Source: DATKZS01 sp035527835 [NCBI: bacterium] (GTDB lineage Bacteria; RBG-13-61-14). Taken from it: DNA of 64,000 nt. Shown here one piece after another: positions 50,887 to 57,808 of the stretch. The stretch's first letter is position 1; every line of letters starts with the position of its first letter. The notes beneath the pieces were generated by a model. It was given only the letters and a program-made list of their open reading frames with translations, did not search any database and was not told the DNA's origin. The translations under genes were made by a program, and so were the position numbers. The stretch is from the NCBI GenBank assembly GCA_035527835.1, contig DATKZS010000140.1, forward strand, positions 1 to 64,000, given 5' to 3'.

Positions 50887-52029
50887 ATGTTCGAGATCAA
50901 GCTGCCGGGCCGGATCAACGTGCTGGGCAATCCGTCGGACGCCAACGAGGGCGCGCACCAGACCATCTCCGCCGCCATTAATTTGTGGGGAGGGGTGGAG
51001 GTCGCGGAGGCCGACGCGCTTAAGCTGGTCCTCACCGCGGAGGAGAAGAGCCACGAGGAAATCGCGGCGCTTGAGGGTCAGGACCTCACCGCTCTGGCCT
51101 ACGGCTCCGCGTTCGATTTGCAGGCCGCGGCCGTGCGTACGCTGCTCGCCTACAGCCCGGAGTTCCGCGAAAAAGCGCGGGCAAAGCCCGGCGATAAATT
51201 CCCGGTCATGAGGTTCTGGACCGAGATCCCGCGCCAGAGCGGGCTCGGCGGGTCCACCGTGCTCGTGCTGCTCACCCTGCTCGCGCTGGTGCGCTTCTAC
51301 CGCCTGGACAGGAAGAAGCACAACTTTTACGTGCTGGGCGAGCTGGCGCAGCGGGCGGAGGAGAAGGAGCTCAACATCACCTGCGGGTTCGCCGACCGCT
51401 ACGTTCCGCTCTTCGGAGACATCGCCTACATTGATTACCGCGGCAAGCTCTTCCACGCCCCGATCAAGGACGAGCCGTACTGCACCTACGAGAAGCTGGG
51501 CGCCTACGTGGACGAGTTCCCGCTGGTCATGTGCTCGACCGGGGTCAAGCACGACTCCGGCGACGTGCATAGGCCCATGCGCGCCCGCTACCTCGACGAG
51601 TTCCGGCAGTGCCGCGGCGACTACGAGAACGGGCCGCGCCTGGTCAAGATCATGAAGCAGGTCGGCGACACCGCGTGGAGGGGAAAGATCGCGCTCCTGG
51701 AGGGCGACCTGGAGAGCTTCGGAGCGCTCATGAACGAAAACCACCGCCTGGTGGACGAGATGATGCACTGCTGCGGCTTCACCCACGGCGCCGGCGAGGC
51801 CAACAACCGCATGATCGAGGCCGGCCTCAAAGCGGGCGCGCTCGGGGCCAAGCTCACCGGCGCCGGCGGCGGCGGCTCCGTCTTCATGCTCGCCCCTCCC
51901 GGCCAGGAGGAATCCGTGGCCCAGGCCCTGCGCGAAGCCCTCCAAAAATACGGCTACGCCCAAGGCCGCGTGTTCATCCCGTCAATCGTAAGACAGGGGG
52001 CGGTGGTGATTGATGGTAAAATGGTATAG
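50887..52029 (+). CDS. GHMP-family sugar kinase
   Basis: 380 residues. GHMP motifs: LPGRINVLGNPSDANEG at the N-terminus, the phosphate loop PRQSGLGGSTVLVLL, and the C-terminal KLTGAGGGGSVFML. The type resembles glucuronokinase or similar sugar-1-kinases. AGGGAG precedes the ATG at 50887. A nucleotidyltransferase begins 1.2 kb downstream, which would complete a sugar-1-phosphate to NDP-sugar salvage path if the sugars match. Confidence 0.88.
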   Translation: MFEIKLPGRINVLGNPSDANEGAHQTISAAINLWGGVEVAEADALKLVLTAEEKSHEEIAALEGQDLTALAYGSAFDLQAAAVRTLLAYSPEFREKARAKPGDKFPVMRFWTEIPRQSGLGGSTVLVLLTLLALVRFYRLDRKKHNFYVLGELAQRAEEKELNITCGFADRYVPLFGDIAYIDYRGKLFHAPIKDEPYCTYEKLGAYVDEFPLVMCSTGVKHDSGDVHRPMRARYLDEFRQCRGDYENGPRLVKIMKQVGDTAWRGKIALLEGDLESFGALMNENHRLVDEMMHCCGFTHGAGEANNRMIEAGLKAGALGAKLTGAGGGGSVFMLAPPGQEESVAQALREALQKYGYAQGRVFIPSIVRQGAVVIDGKMV

Positions 52030-52411
52030 AATATCAGTTGTCTTTACATTTGGGCGTGGATGTAATTCAGCCCGATTTATCGGGCTTTCTTCGGAGGAGT
52101 GCAGGCCCGCCATTTATGGCGGGTGTCGGGGCTCGCGCAGGGCGGAGCAGGGCGTTTTAACGTCCTTCCCCTCACCCTCTGTAGGAGCGACTTTAGTCGC
52201 GACTCTTGAATGCACGAGGCCGGATGGATAAATCCATTATTTCGAGAACCCCGTTGAAACGGGGTCAAACAGCAGAGGCGGCGTCGAGGCAACCCGCGCT
52301 AAAGCACGGGCCTGCACCAGGGCCAAGGCCGGTTAACCGGCCTTTCACACACAACTGCCTGGCACCAATATCTTGAATACGAAAGGCGCCTGAAAACGAA
52401 AAAAAGTTAAA
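52030..52411 (+). repeat. Composite multi-hairpin element, copy B
   Basis: From 52074: GCCCGATTTATCGGGC; GCAGGCCCG-CCATTTATGG-CGGGT; GGGCGTTTTAACGTCC; TAGGAGCGACTTTAGTCGCGAC; GGATGGATAAATCCATTATT; CCCCGTTGAAACGGGG; ACCCG-CGCTAAAGC-ACGGGCCTGC; AAGGCCGGTTAACCGGCCTT, ending near 52350. This is the same order as copy A at 21245-21500 but in opposite orientation, with one extra hairpin (GCGACTTTAGTCGC). No gene is present. Confidence 0.85.
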
Positions 52412-53251
52412 ATGATAACCACAGTAGAAGAAGATCGGAAAGTTTATACTTTCGCACGTGATTACCTTTTGACGTATGCCGAAGAGGGAATCACTCCCCA
52501 GCTCCTTGACAAGTATCTGCATTTTTCCGATAGAGCTTCTCGTGTTGACTCGTTAGAAGAAATTTATCGCCGGGTACTGGTTTCGGCCCAAAACGCCCAA
52601 ATGAAGTCTAAAACCATTGGTGGCGCAATTGGTGGAGTAGATAATTTAGGCCAAATTCTTTGCGGATTCCAACCTTCCGAAGTACTAAATAAATATGAAA
52701 GTGATTGGGAGCTAGTATTAGAGGAGGTTATTGAGGTACTAAAACCAAAAGGAAAAATCCGCCGGACTGCCAAGAGTTGTTGGCCACAATATTGTAAGAC
52801 CATATTATCATCCGCCATTTTCTTGTCGCAATTTTCCTCTGCCAATGATTTTTACCGTTTTGCTGATTTCTTTGATCAAAACGACTCGGCCCGGCCGGCG
52901 CTTCCTATGATGCTGAGTAAAGAAATCAACGGAATCGGTTTCGCTCTGGCCTGTGATTTCTTAAAGGAACTTGGTTATGTGAATTTTGCCAAGCCTGACG
53001 TATGGTTAAAGAGACTTTTCACAAAACTGGAATTATGTTCTTCCGATAATGACTATATGATTTTTAAAGCAGTGGTTAGAATTGCAAAAAATGTCGGAGT
53101 TACGCCTTATAATGTTGATAAATTATTCTGGCTGTTAGGAAGCGGAAATTTTTATGATGATATAAATATCGGAAAGAACGGGAGACTGAAAATAGATACT
53201 AATGATTTTATCATTCAGGCAAAAACTCTGTTAGCAAAAAGAAATGATTGA
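52412..53251 (+). CDS. AT-rich acquired gene, HhH-like, unknown function
   Basis: 279 residues, unrecognised as a whole. The region KEINGIGFALACDFLKELG followed by F-A-K-P-D-V-W-L-K-R-L-F resembles the helix-hairpin-helix of base-excision glycosylases (HhH-GPD), including the Asp, but the usual catalytic Lys of the hairpin is absent. The composition is far more AT-rich than both neighbours and the change is abrupt at its end. Its last codons overlap the start of the nucleotidyltransferase by eight bases. It probably entered between the kinase and the nucleotidyltransferase together with the hairpin element. Confidence 0.65.
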   Translation: MITTVEEDRKVYTFARDYLLTYAEEGITPQLLDKYLHFSDRASRVDSLEEIYRRVLVSAQNAQMKSKTIGGAIGGVDNLGQILCGFQPSEVLNKYESDWELVLEEVIEVLKPKGKIRRTAKSCWPQYCKTILSSAIFLSQFSSANDFYRFADFFDQNDSARPALPMMLSKEINGIGFALACDFLKELGYVNFAKPDVWLKRLFTKLELCSSDNDYMIFKAVVRIAKNVGVTPYNVDKLFWLLGSGNFYDDINIGKNGRLKIDTNDFIIQAKTLLAKRND

Positions 53252-54215
53252 AATCCCCATCACCATCGTCATTCTCGCCGCCGGCAAGGGCACTCGCCTT
53301 GGCGCCCTGCGGCTGGCGCACTCGAAGGCGATGACGCCGATCTTGGGGGTGCCGGTGGTGGAGCGGGTGGCGGAGGCGTTTTTACGGAACGGCTGCCGCG
53401 ATTTCGTGGTAGTGGCGAGCCCGGACGACAAGGCGTTGAAGGCGTGGGCCGAGGAGTTCGGGAAGAACGGATCGTCGGTGCGGCTGGCGTTTCAGAAGGA
53501 GCGCAAGGGCACGGCGCACGCGCTGTTCCAGGCCCGGTCCTTCATCCGCCAGGACTTTGCCGTGACCTCCTGCGACAACCTGTACTCGGACGAGCACATC
53601 TCGAACCTGCTCACCGCGCACCTGGCCCATCGCCCGCCCGCGGTCATTACCATCGCCGGCTACGAGCAAAAGGACCTGGACAAGGCCGCGGGCGTGAAGC
53701 TCACCGGCAACATGGTGCAGGAGATCCGGGAAAAGCCCGGCCGCGAGTCAAGCGGCTGGGACGCCATCAGCAAGTTCCTGTTCACTTTCAGGAAGGACCT
53801 GCTCGATTGCCTCGACGCGGTGCGGCCGTCGCCGCGCGGCGAGCAGGAGTTGCAGGACGCGATCACGCTGTTCATGGACATGTGCGACGAGTACTGCCGC
53901 GCGGTCAAGGTCGAGCGTTTCCTCCACCTCACCTCGGTCGCGGACCTGATCGAGATCCACCGCCACTACCTCAGGCGCCACCGGCCGGTCATCATCCACC
54001 AGGAGGCCAAGGTGGAGGCGGGTGTCACCATGGTCCATCCGGTGATGATTGACGCGGGCGCGCTGGTGCAAGCCGGCGCGACGCTCGGGCCCAACGTGTA
54101 CGTGGGCAAGGGCGCGAGGATCGGGGAGGGCGCGAGGGTCGAGGACGCGGTCATCTACGCGGGCGCAAGGATCGAGGCGGGGGCGAAGATCAAGGGCGAG
54201 GTGGTGGCGAAGTAA
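53244..54215 (+). CDS. Sugar-phosphate nucleotidyltransferase with left-handed helix
   Basis: 323 residues. The N-terminal domain has the pyrophosphorylase signature VILAAGKGTRLG with a later K-A-M-T-P-I-L-G-V-P; the Asp of TSCDNLY binds metal. The last 75 residues are hexapeptide repeats (V-M-I-D-A-G-A-L-V-Q-A-G-A-T-L-G), a left-handed beta-helix as in GlmU. It activates a sugar 1-phosphate with an NTP; the sugar is not known. GHMP kinase lies upstream, now separated by an AT-rich gene. The ribosome site is weak. Confidence 0.86.
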   Translation: MIEIPITIVILAAGKGTRLGALRLAHSKAMTPILGVPVVERVAEAFLRNGCRDFVVVASPDDKALKAWAEEFGKNGSSVRLAFQKERKGTAHALFQARSFIRQDFAVTSCDNLYSDEHISNLLTAHLAHRPPAVITIAGYEQKDLDKAAGVKLTGNMVQEIREKPGRESSGWDAISKFLFTFRKDLLDCLDAVRPSPRGEQELQDAITLFMDMCDEYCRAVKVERFLHLTSVADLIEIHRHYLRRHRPVIIHQEAKVEAGVTMVHPVMIDAGALVQAGATLGPNVYVGKGARIGEGARVEDAVIYAGARIEAGAKIKGEVVAK

Positions 54216-54243
54216 GGGTAATAAGGGGAGAAGGACCGTCGTC

Positions 54244-54493
54244 TTGAAATATGAGTTGACAAAACATGCGCGTACGGTCTTGCGGGAGCGAGAAATTCCG
54301 GAGGAATGGGTGGAGCGTGTGATCGAGAGTCCGGAACGATATGAACCGGACGAAGATGACAGCGAGTTGGAACATCGCCTGGGCCGCATCCTGGAGTATC
54401 AACCGGGTGCTGCGTGTTATAATCAATCCTGAAACCAGGCCCATCCGCGTCGTAAGCGTATATTTTGACCGGGCCATGAGGAACAAGCTATGA
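54244..54493 (+). pseudogene. DUF4258 gene with +1 frameshift
   Basis: From a TTG at 54244 (GGAGAAGG upstream) the frame reads K-Y-E-L-T-K-H-A-R-T-V-L-R-E-R-E and on to R-I-L-E-Y, then stops at 54432. If one base is skipped near 54403 the reading continues R-V-L-R-V-I-I-N ... S-V-Y-F-D-R-A-M-R-N-K-L and ends at 54493, with the stop overlapping the next ATG (ATGA). DUF4258 proteins pair with DUF2283 proteins in a presumed toxin-antitoxin module. The frameshift may be a real inactivation, a sequencing error or a rare recoding site. Confidence 0.78.
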
Positions 54494-54696
54494 AACTCAT
54501 TGTTGACGAAAAATCCGACGCCTTGTATCTGCGGCTGGACGAGTCTAAGATCGTGGAGTCTCTGGAAGCTGCGTCCGGGGTGGTGCTTGATTTCAACGAG
54601 GATAACGAGGTGGTCGGAATTGAAATCCGGCATCTTTCGCGGCGGACGCCCCGGCTCAACCTGCGTGAGTTGGTGTTCCAGACCGCGCATCCTTGA
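54490..54696 (+). CDS. DUF2283 family protein (antitoxin-like)
   Basis: 68 residues matching DUF2283: V-D-E-K-S-D-A-L-Y-L-R-L near the start, then G-V-V-L-D-F-N-E-D-N-E-V-V-G-I-E-I. Intact. Its ATG overlaps the end of the frame-corrected DUF4258 gene, the usual arrangement for this pair. If the partner is dead, this is an orphan antitoxin. Confidence 0.85.
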   Translation: MKLIVDEKSDALYLRLDESKIVESLEAASGVVLDFNEDNEVVGIEIRHLSRRTPRLNLRELVFQTAHP

Positions 54697-54774
54697 TTAT
54701 CATCCGGGGCCCGCGGCGCATGATCTCCGGATCGCTGGTGTCGGATCGGTGGTCCGCGAAGGAGGCAGACAAAG

Positions 54775-54954
54775 ATGAGCACCGCCAAGGAAGAAGCAAA
54801 GGCTTTACTTGAACAGTTGCCGGACACGGCAACCTGGGATGACATCATGTATGAATTGTACGTCGAGGAAAAAATCGCCATCGGCATGAAAGAGGCCGAT
54901 GAAGGCCGCGTGGTTTCCCACGAAGAGGTCAAGAGAAGATTCTCGTCCCCATGA
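54775..54954 (+). CDS. Small antitoxin-like protein, intact
   Basis: 59 residues, too short for most ORF listings: MSTAKEEAKALLEQLPD at the start, then T-W-D-D-I-M-Y-E-L-Y-V, and EGRVVSHEEVKRRF at the end. It has the look of RelB/ParD-type antitoxins paired with ParE toxins. AAGGAGG precedes the ATG. Its stop overlaps the ATG of a broken toxin gene (ATGA), which fixes the pairing. Confidence 0.8.
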   Translation: MSTAKEEAKALLEQLPDTATWDDIMYELYVEEKIAIGMKEADEGRVVSHEEVKRRFSSP

Positions 54955-55055
54955 AGATCTAATGGAGCGAGCCTGCACCAGCAGACTTGCAGAGCATCAA
55001 GGATAACATTTCGCTTCCTTCGCCCTTATTCTCCGGCCCACCTCGACTCCCTTGA
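54951..55055 (+). pseudogene. ParE/RelE toxin remnant
   Basis: Starts M-K-I, then a TAA stop, then W-S-E-P-A-P-A-D-L-Q-S-I-K-D-N-I in the same frame, which fits the first 21 residues of ParE toxins (K-I-I-W-S-E-P-A-x-x-D-L-x-x-I). After that the similarity ends and the frame closes at 55053-55055. So the toxin carries an early nonsense codon and has lost its C-terminal catalytic part. Confidence 0.75.
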
Positions 55056-55107
55056 CATCCTTTTAGATAAATGCCTAGAATGCTTCATTGACTAGACCGA
55101 ACGGTCA
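55052..55107 (+). promoter_or_regulatory. Promoter and TetR-type operator for the acyl-CoA dehydrogenase pair
   Basis: TTGACA (55052-55057), 18-base spacer, TAGAAT (55076-55081). Just downstream, AGACCGAACGGTC contains the inverted arms GACCG (55095-55099) and CGGTC (55102-55106), typical of TetR-family sites. A repressor bound there would block initiation, as is common for fatty-acid genes. No TetR gene is in the window. Confidence 0.65.
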
Positions 55108-55184
55108 GCGGTCCTATGGGGGGTGCCGCTCCGGGAAGTCATCGCTCCAAGTTATAAGGTGTAACCAGACAAGGAGGTGTATCC

Positions 55185-56294
55185 ATGGTTGAGTTTCGTT
55201 TGGACGAGGATCAGAAACAGATCCAGGACATGTTCCGCAAGTTCGCGCAGGAAGAGCTGTACAAGATCATGCGGCAATGCGACGAAAAGGCCACGCTGCC
55301 GGACGACCTGCTGGACAAGGTATGGGCGCTGGGGGTCGCGGCGAACGGGATCCCGGAGAGCTACGGCGGCTACGGGCTCGGGCGCTCGGCGATTAACGGC
55401 GTGATCATGGCGGAGGAGCTGGGCTCGGGCGACGCGAGCCTGGCCATGGGTGCGCTCTCGCCGCTCCTGATGTCGGTCCCTATTCTCGAGTGCGGGACGG
55501 AGGAGCAGAAGAAGGAGTGGCTCGGGAAGTTCTGCGGCGAGAAGTTTTATCCGTCCACGGCGGCGCTGATGGAGCCGCGCGTGACGTTTGACGCGACCGA
55601 GCTCATGACGACCGTTGACATCAGCGACGACAAGCTGGTGCTGAACGGCGTGAAGTGCATGGTGCCGCTGGCGGACAAGGCGAACCACATCCTGGTTTAC
55701 GCGGCCACGGCCAAGGGCGCGGGCCCGGGCTCGGTGGAGGCGGTGATCGTGGACAAGGGCCAGGCCGGGATGACCGTGAGCCCGCGCCAGATGTACATGG
55801 GGCTTCGGCCGCTGCCGCTGTTCACGGTGACCTTCAAGGACTGCGAGGTCCCGATCGCGCGGCGGCTGGGCGGGAGCGCCGGCATCAATTACATGCGGCT
55901 CCTGAATCTCTCCCGCGCCACGCTCGCCTGCCTCGCGGTGGGCGTGGCCAAGGCCTCCCACGAGTACGCTTTGGTTTACGCCAAGGACCGGGTGGCCTTC
56001 GGCGAGCCCATCGCCTCGCGTCAGACCATCGCCTTCATGCTCGCCGAGTCGGCCATGGAGATTGACGGCATGCGGCTCTTGGCCTGGCGCGCCGCCTGGC
56101 GGCTGGACAAGAACCAGGACGCCACCCGCGACGCCACTCTGGCCAAGAACTACGTGGCGGAACAGACCATGAAGATCGTGGACTACGGCATCCAGATCCT
56201 GGGCGGACACGGCTATATCCGCGAGCATCCGCAGGAGCTGTACTTCCGTAACGGCCGGGCCTTTTCCATGCTTGAAGGCCTGGCCATGGTGTGA
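55185..56294 (+). CDS. Acyl-CoA dehydrogenase, short C-terminus
   Basis: 369 residues. The fold is recognisable: DDLLDKVWALGVAANGIPES, A-L-M-E-P-R (in place of the usual T-E-P-x-A-G-S-D), G-L-R-P-L-P-L-F-T-V-T-F-K-D-C-E-V, and Q-I-L-G-G-H-G-Y-I-R-E-H-P. It ends right after M-L-E-G-L-A-M-V, so the catalytic Glu of Y-E-G-T type may be kept but the terminal helix of about 15 residues is missing. AAGGAGG precedes the ATG. The next gene is a second dehydrogenase 49 nt later; the two may form a heteromer, as known for steroid acyl-CoA dehydrogenases. Confidence 0.86.
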   Translation: MVEFRLDEDQKQIQDMFRKFAQEELYKIMRQCDEKATLPDDLLDKVWALGVAANGIPESYGGYGLGRSAINGVIMAEELGSGDASLAMGALSPLLMSVPILECGTEEQKKEWLGKFCGEKFYPSTAALMEPRVTFDATELMTTVDISDDKLVLNGVKCMVPLADKANHILVYAATAKGAGPGSVEAVIVDKGQAGMTVSPRQMYMGLRPLPLFTVTFKDCEVPIARRLGGSAGINYMRLLNLSRATLACLAVGVAKASHEYALVYAKDRVAFGEPIASRQTIAFMLAESAMEIDGMRLLAWRAAWRLDKNQDATRDATLAKNYVAEQTMKIVDYGIQILGGHGYIREHPQELYFRNGRAFSMLEGLAMV

Positions 56295-56343
56295 GTGGAT
56301 CGGGTGAACGCAGGTCTGTTTAAGATTTGAAAGGAGAAACGTC

Positions 56344-57561
56344 ATGATAGATTTTGAACTTCCGCCACAGGCGAAGATGTTGAAGAAGATGGCCCACGGC
56401 CTGGCCGCCGGGCTGTTTAGGAGCATCTCCAAGAAATACGACTCTTACGAGGGCGAGCACAGCGAGGTCACCGAGCTCAAGGCGGTGGCCGGCATGATGT
56501 CCGGCGCCCTCGGGGGAGGCGGCGGCAAAAAGAAGAAAGAGGGCGAGAAGAAGGAAGACAGCGGCAAGGAAAAAGCGCCGCGCGGCGCCGGCGTCACCAT
56601 GATCGTGGGCGCCGAGGAGATGGCGTGGGGCGACTGCGGGGTCATGCTCTCCATCCCCGGGAGCGGTCTCGGCAACGCGGCCATCAACGCGGTGGCCACG
56701 CCGGAGCAGAAGGAGCGGTTCGGGGGCAAGTTCGCGGCCATGGCCATCACCGAGCCCTGCTGCGGCTCCGACTCGTCCGGCATCCGCTGCACCGCGGTGC
56801 TGGACAAGGCCACCAACGAGTGGATCCTTAACGGCGAGAAGATCTTCGTCACCGCCGGCCAGATGTGCCAGGCGGTGGTGGTGTGGGCCACGCTCGACCG
56901 GTCCAAGGGCCGGCCCGCCATCAAGAGCTTCGTGGTCGAGAAGGGCACGCCGGGCATGAAGGTGTCCAAGCTCGAAGAGAAGCTCGGCATCCGGGCCTCC
57001 GACACCGCCTCCATCGTGTTCGAGGACTGCCGCATCCCTTACGACAACATTCTGGGCTCGCCCGAGATCGCGTCGGGGGGCGGATTCAAGGGCGTGATGA
57101 AGACCTTTGACAACACCCGGCCGGTCGTAGCCGCCATGGCGCTCGGCGTGGCCCGCGCCTCCCTCGAGTTCACCAAGGAAAAGCTGGAGGAGCAGGGTTA
57201 CACCTTCCCCTATGACCGCGGCCCGCACCAGCTCTCGGTCGTGCAGAAGGCCGTGCTCGACATGGAGGCCAACCTGGAGGCCGCGAGGCTGCTGACCTGG
57301 CGCGCCGGGTCCATGCTCGACACCGGCGAGCGCAACTCCCTCGAAGCCTCCATGGCCAAGTGTAAGGCCGGACGCGCCGGAACGCTGGTCACCCAGAAAT
57401 GCGTCGAGCTGCTCGGGCCATTGGGCTACTCCTCCGACTGGCTCGTCGAAAAATGGATGCGCGACGTCAAGATCAACGACATCTACGAGGGCACCGGCCA
57501 GATCCAGATGCTCATCATCGCCCGCACCATCCTGGGCTACGGACGCGAGCAGCTTAAATAG
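56344..57561 (+). CDS. Acyl-CoA dehydrogenase with Lys/Gly-rich insert
   Basis: 405 residues. Core motifs are A-I-T-E-P-C-C-G-S-D, F-V-T-A-G-Q-M-C-Q-A and the catalytic DIYEGTGQIQMLIIAR. Residues about 57-80 form a low-complexity insert: GALGGGGGKKKKEGEKKED. The usual flavin T-E-P-G-A-G-S-D motif has C-C in place of G-A. Paired with the preceding dehydrogenase; a strong terminator follows. Alpha-beta heteromer formation is inference. Confidence 0.88.
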   Translation: MIDFELPPQAKMLKKMAHGLAAGLFRSISKKYDSYEGEHSEVTELKAVAGMMSGALGGGGGKKKKEGEKKEDSGKEKAPRGAGVTMIVGAEEMAWGDCGVMLSIPGSGLGNAAINAVATPEQKERFGGKFAAMAITEPCCGSDSSGIRCTAVLDKATNEWILNGEKIFVTAGQMCQAVVVWATLDRSKGRPAIKSFVVEKGTPGMKVSKLEEKLGIRASDTASIVFEDCRIPYDNILGSPEIASGGGFKGVMKTFDNTRPVVAAMALGVARASLEFTKEKLEEQGYTFPYDRGPHQLSVVQKAVLDMEANLEAARLLTWRAGSMLDTGERNSLEASMAKCKAGRAGTLVTQKCVELLGPLGYSSDWLVEKWMRDVKINDIYEGTGQIQMLIIARTILGYGREQLK

Positions 57562-57604
57562 GTTTGAGGTCTGGGGTTTGAGGTTTGAGACTTGGGGCTT
57601 GGGT

Positions 57605-57627
57605 GGCACAGGTTTGTAACCTGTGCC
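57605..57627. repeat. Palindrome GGCACAGGTT-TGT-AACCTGTGCC
   Basis: Perfect 10-bp stem with a 3-nt loop, after a run of GGTTTGAGGT words (57563-57600). It lies between the dehydrogenase stop and the terminator. Confidence 0.8.
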
Positions 57628-57656
57628 GCTTCATCGCCCTCAACGTAATGTTGAAG

Positions 57657-57688
57657 GGAGCGCGGCGTAAAAACCGCGCTCCTTTTTT
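57657..57688 (+). terminator. Rho-independent terminator
   Basis: Stem GGAGCGCGG (57657-57665) and CCGCGCTCC (57674-57682), 8-nt loop, then TTTTTT (57683-57688). It ends the acyl-CoA dehydrogenase pair and is the only classical terminator I can support in the window. Confidence 0.9.
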
Positions 57689-57808
57689 GTTGCCTGCGCC
57701 TTATGCTTGAATCGTGCGCTAATCTGTGGCTATGATGTCCGCTGCATCCCGGATCCGACGAAAATTCTGACGCGAGCGAAATTTTTTACGGGCAAAAATG
57801 GAGGACTA

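Noticed and set aside
55052-55055. Toxin-like coding continuing to 55055
   Set aside because: After about 21 codons the similarity to ParE ends; the remaining frame overlaps the promoter of the next gene and is not counted as coding.
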